64,000 nucleotides of DNA, taken from Symplocastrum torsivum CPER-KK1 (GTDB taxonomy: Bacteria > Cyanobacteriota > Cyanobacteriia > Cyanobacteriales > Coleofasciculaceae). Positions within the stretch are counted from its first letter, which is position 1. Each line of letters opens with the position of its first letter. Below the pieces are notes generated by a model that worked only from the letters and a program-made list of their open reading frames with translations, did not search any database and was not told the DNA's origin. Made by a program: the position numbers and the translations under genes. The stretch spans positions 80,768-144,767 of the forward strand of contig JAHHIF010000016.1 of assembly GCA_019358875.1 (NCBI GenBank), read 5' to 3'. Of the stretch, positions 61,002-64,000 are shown piece after piece.

Positions 61002-63842
61002 TTGGTAATGCAGGTTGAGGTGCACGTTCAAAGAGCCAAACAATTCGGGAACAGTCTAGCAATGAGTGAAACAGGCAAGCCATTTGTTAAACCGAGTTCA
61101 ACGGTGCGCGTCGGGATTCTACACTCCTTGAGTGGAACGATGGCAATTAGTGAGGCATCATTGAAAGATGCTGAGCTGATGGCGATCGCAGAAATTAATC
61201 AAGCTGGCGGTGTTTTGGGAAGACGTATCCAACCCGTCATTGAAGACGGAGAATCTAATCCAGCCACCTTTGCTTTCAAAGCAAGATTGCTCATTGAACA
61301 GGACAAGGTCACCACAATTTTTGGTGGTTGGACATCTGCCAGTCGTAAAGCCGTCTTACCCGTCTTGGAAGAACTCAATGCCCAGATGTGGTATCCCGTT
61401 GAGTATGAAGGGCTAGAATGCTCCCGTAACATTTTCTACATGGGCATCTGTCCTAACCAACAAGTTGGACCAGCCGTTGATTGGTTACTCCAAAATAAAG
61501 GGAAATGCTTTTATCTACTGGGTTCTGACTACGTTTTTCCCCGTACCGCTAACAAACTGATCAAAGCTCAACTCAAACGCAAAGGTGGTACTTTAGCTGG
61601 GGAAGACTATGTTGCCTTGGGAACTACAGATTTTCAGGTGTTAATTGAGAAAATCAAACAAGTCAAACCTGATGTTGTCTTCAGTACTCTCAACGGTGAC
61701 AGCAATCTAGCATTCTACCAACAGTACAAAGATGCTGGGATTAGCGCCGAAGATATCCCAATTATGGCGATTAGTGTAGCGGAAGAAGAACTGCGGCGGA
61801 TTGGTGGTGCGACTGTTGCAGGTCACTACGCGAGTTGGAGCTACTTCCAGAGTATTGACACACCTGGAAATCAAACCTTCGTTAAGAATTTTCAACGGCG
61901 ATATGGACGCGATCGCGTTACAAGTGACCCAATTGAGGCGGCTTATTCCCAAGTGTACCTTTGGAAACAAGCAGCAGAAAAAGCTGGGTCATTTGATGTC
62001 GATTTACTACGAGAAGCCGCATACGGACAGACGTTTGAAGCGCCTGGAGGCAAAGTCAGCATTGAAGACAACAACCATCTCGCTAAGAATTGCCGAATTG
62101 GAAAAGTTTTACCGAATGGTCAATTTGAAATTGTTTTCACAAGTCCGGGTTTAATTAAACCGCAGCCTTGGTTAGGACTAGAAGAATTAAGCCAGAACGT
62201 TTCACCTGTTGTCTTTGATATGTTGGCAGAGGTATCGCAGTCAATTCAATATAGCTGCCAGCTTGAGCAAAAGTCCCGTGAAGTTGAGGCAACAATGGCT
62301 CAATTGATCGCAACGAATGAACGACTGCAAAGAACCCAAGACCAACTTTTGGAAGCAGAAGTGCGATTTCGAGAACTACAAGCACGAGAACAACTGCTCA
62401 AACGTCGCTTAGCAAGCCAAATCCGTAGTTCTTTAGAACTCGACACGATTGTAAACACGGCTGTTCAAGAAGTGCGTTCCCTATTGCAAATTGATCGCTG
62501 CCAATTCTTGTGGTACCAAACTGATGTTGAGCCTCCTCGGTTTGAATTAATGCATTTGGCATATTGCAAAGGGCTGCCAAGCGAAATGCGATCGCTCAAT
62601 ACAATTGAGCAAGTCAAAACAATTGATCGCCCCATCGGACAGCAAGATTTACTCCGAATTGATGACATTGCAACCGATGTGCAACTGCAAGCGGATAGTC
62701 GCGATCGCTTATTTGCGATGGGACTAAAAGCACTGATTGTCGCTCCTGTGCAAACTCGCTCTCACCAAAAGGGTGTGATTATTTGTGAACACTTCCGAGA
62801 ACACCGTCCTTGGAATGACCACGAAGTGGAATTAATTGACACCGTTGTTGACCAATTAGCGATCGCAATTGATCAAGCTGAACTGTATGCTCAAAGCCGT
62901 ACTGCTGCCGCCTTAGCAACCGCTCAAGCTGAACAACTAAAAACAGCATTGCATGACCTGCATTCCTACCAAACCCAGCTAGTGCAGACTGAAAAGATGT
63001 CTACATTAGGAACACTAGTTGCTGGTATTGCTCACGAAATCAACAACCCCACAAGTTTCATCTACGGAAACCTACACTACGCCAACGAATACATCAAAGA
63101 TTTACTCGAACTAGTACGCCTCTATAAACGGCATTATCCCGAACCTGTCCCAGAAATTAAGGCATACGCTAGATCAGTTGAACTGGAATTTCTCATTGAA
63201 GATTTGCCAAAAGTACTCTCCTCAATGGAAACTGGAGCCGAACGGATTCGCCATCTCGTGCTTAGCTTACGAAACTTCTCGCGTCTCGACCAAGCACAAG
63301 TGCAACCTGTGGATATCCATGAGGGACTAGACAGTACGCTGTTAATTTTGCACCACCGACTAAAAGCCAACGGTGAGCATCCCAATATTCTAGTGATCAA
63401 AGAGTATGGCGAACTCCCCTTAGTTGAGTGCTATCCCTCCCAACTCAATCAAGTGTTTATGAATCTTTTGAGTAATGCCATTGATGCTCTAGAAGAAGTA
63501 CGAGGTAATTCCAAAAACGCCCAAGCCAACTTCTCTCCGGTTATTCGGATTCGCACAGAATACTCATCTCCCAGTCATATTGCTGTGCGTATTATAGACA
63601 ATGGCTCAGGCATCAAAGAAGAAGATAAGACACAATTGTTTGACCCATTCTTTACCACAAAACCAATAGGAAAAGGTACAGGCTTAGGGTTATCCATTAG
63701 CTATAAGATTGTAGTAGAGAAGCATAAAGGCATCCTATGGTGTGAATCAGTTCCAGGAGAAGGAACCGAGTTTTCAATAGAGATTCCTGTCAAACAGACC
63801 TGTGATATCAAAGTGAATGCCTCAGCATCTGTAGCCGTGTGA
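61002..63842 (+). CDS. UrtA-like urea/amide-binding domain fused to GAF and histidine kinase
   Basis: 946 residues. A complete type I solute-binding domain of the UrtA/AmiC family fills about 35-420: VGILHSLSGTMAISE, MWYPVEYEGLECSRNIFY, GSDYVFPRTAN, FSTLNGDSNLAFY and VTSDPIEAAYSQVYLW all match urea-transporter UrtA proteins. There is no signal peptide or membrane helix, so it should be in the cytoplasm. A coiled coil (about 420-465), GAF (about 470-625), HisKA (about 665-735, AHEINNP with His at about 678) and HATPase (about 790-935, DNGSGI, GTGLGL) follow. Likely senses urea, a short amide or an amino acid. Start is TTG 61002, ATG 61008 or ATG 61062 (MSETGKP); domain homology begins after all three. 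Confidence 0.9.
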   Translation: MVMQVEVHVQRAKQFGNSLAMSETGKPFVKPSSTVRVGILHSLSGTMAISEASLKDAELMAIAEINQAGGVLGRRIQPVIEDGESNPATFAFKARLLIEQDKVTTIFGGWTSASRKAVLPVLEELNAQMWYPVEYEGLECSRNIFYMGICPNQQVGPAVDWLLQNKGKCFYLLGSDYVFPRTANKLIKAQLKRKGGTLAGEDYVALGTTDFQVLIEKIKQVKPDVVFSTLNGDSNLAFYQQYKDAGISAEDIPIMAISVAEEELRRIGGATVAGHYASWSYFQSIDTPGNQTFVKNFQRRYGRDRVTSDPIEAAYSQVYLWKQAAEKAGSFDVDLLREAAYGQTFEAPGGKVSIEDNNHLAKNCRIGKVLPNGQFEIVFTSPGLIKPQPWLGLEELSQNVSPVVFDMLAEVSQSIQYSCQLEQKSREVEATMAQLIATNERLQRTQDQLLEAEVRFRELQAREQLLKRRLASQIRSSLELDTIVNTAVQEVRSLLQIDRCQFLWYQTDVEPPRFELMHLAYCKGLPSEMRSLNTIEQVKTIDRPIGQQDLLRIDDIATDVQLQADSRDRLFAMGLKALIVAPVQTRSHQKGVIICEHFREHRPWNDHEVELIDTVVDQLAIAIDQAELYAQSRTAAALATAQAEQLKTALHDLHSYQTQLVQTEKMSTLGTLVAGIAHEINNPTSFIYGNLHYANEYIKDLLELVRLYKRHYPEPVPEIKAYARSVELEFLIEDLPKVLSSMETGAERIRHLVLSLRNFSRLDQAQVQPVDIHEGLDSTLLILHHRLKANGEHPNILVIKEYGELPLVECYPSQLNQVFMNLLSNAIDALEEVRGNSKNAQANFSPVIRIRTEYSSPSHIAVRIIDNGSGIKEEDKTQLFDPFFTTKPIGKGTGLGLSISYKIVVEKHKGILWCESVPGEGTEFSIEIPVKQTCDIKVNASASVAV

Positions 63843-64000
63843 GCAAAAAACAAACTTCTTGTACTTAGCATAAGTAACTGGAGTTTAGACTAAAGCGCTC
63901 TGACTCAGCGAAGCTGAGTGGAGCGCAATTGGCGTTTCAAAATGAATTGGATGAAATGGATAGGACTGGCAAGAGCAGCTAATGACTTGCACTAACTGCT
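63843..64000. other. end of window, hairpin-containing spacer
   Basis: No gene. It contains the strong hairpin GCGCTC-TG-ACTCAGC-GAA-GCTGAGT-G-GAGCGC (63895-63926) about 50 bp after the UrtA-kinase stop, with no T-run. It looks like a dispersed palindrome of cyanobacterial type. Confidence 0.5.
63895..63926. repeat. palindromic repeat downstream of the UrtA-kinase
   Basis: A long stem (GCGCTC..ACTCAGC / GCTGAGT..GAGCGC) with a 3-base loop. It has the form of extragenic palindromes common in cyanobacteria and may also stop or stabilise the kinase transcript. Confidence 0.6.

Overview
The window comes from a cyanobacterium, probably a filamentous one. The evidence is psbH and psbN in their usual opposed arrangement, a CcaA-type carboxysomal carbonic anhydrase, a CPP1-like protein, many HIP1 octamers (GCGATCGC), heptanucleotide short tandem repeats (CCCAATT and AACAACC types) and several families of small palindromic or MITE-like repeats. 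It reads as chromosome. No tRNA, rRNA, transposase or prophage gene was seen.

Layout. 1-5.0 kb: the end of a kinase (HPt domain), 4-hydroxyphenylpyruvate dioxygenase, a CPP1-like membrane protein, an OmpR-type regulator, a modA relic, tatA, psbH and psbN. 5.2-12.4 kb: a glycosyltransferase, a GH38 alpha-mannosidase carrying two repeat-derived inserts, and an unrecognised protein with two internal repeats. 12.7-24.4 kb: a truncated AhpD-like/PAS protein meets, tail to tail, three hybrid histidine kinases on the minus strand, one with a LOV-type photosensor. 24.6-32.5 kb: an acetyltransferase and an exported methyltransferase, a CPBP protease, and a five-gene peptide/nickel-type ABC importer. 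32.5-37.2 kb: two more kinases. 37.6-42.6 kb: a DUF1400 hydrolase, a DUF4112 protein, an M48 protease, and an SDR enzyme divergent from an HxlR regulator. 42.6-49.1 kb: an arsenic island (thioredoxin-like ferredoxin, arsR, acr3, a membrane hydrolase, arsH, arsC, arsM, arsS). 49.5-53.7 kb: a stress protein and sbcC. 54.5-63.8 kb: three related histidine kinases with different sensor modules, with ccaA between the second and third.

The dominant theme is signal transduction: eight kinase or kinase-derived genes besides the first partial one. The most unusual is the last, in which a complete UrtA-type urea/amide-binding domain without signal peptide or membrane span is fused directly to GAF and histidine kinase domains. 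This suggests a soluble cytoplasmic sensor of urea or a related small molecule. The arsenic island joins detoxification (ArsR, Acr3, ArsH, ArsC) to arsenosugar synthesis (ArsM, ArsS).

The second theme is repeat-driven remodelling. Heptamer repeats sit in the same ATPase-domain loop of two kinases, in opposite orientation. A palindromic element is translated inside the mannosidase. A MITE supplies the stop codon of a kinase. Two convergent signalling genes end abruptly at one junction near 14.31 kb. All functions are inferred from reading motifs; no database search was run.
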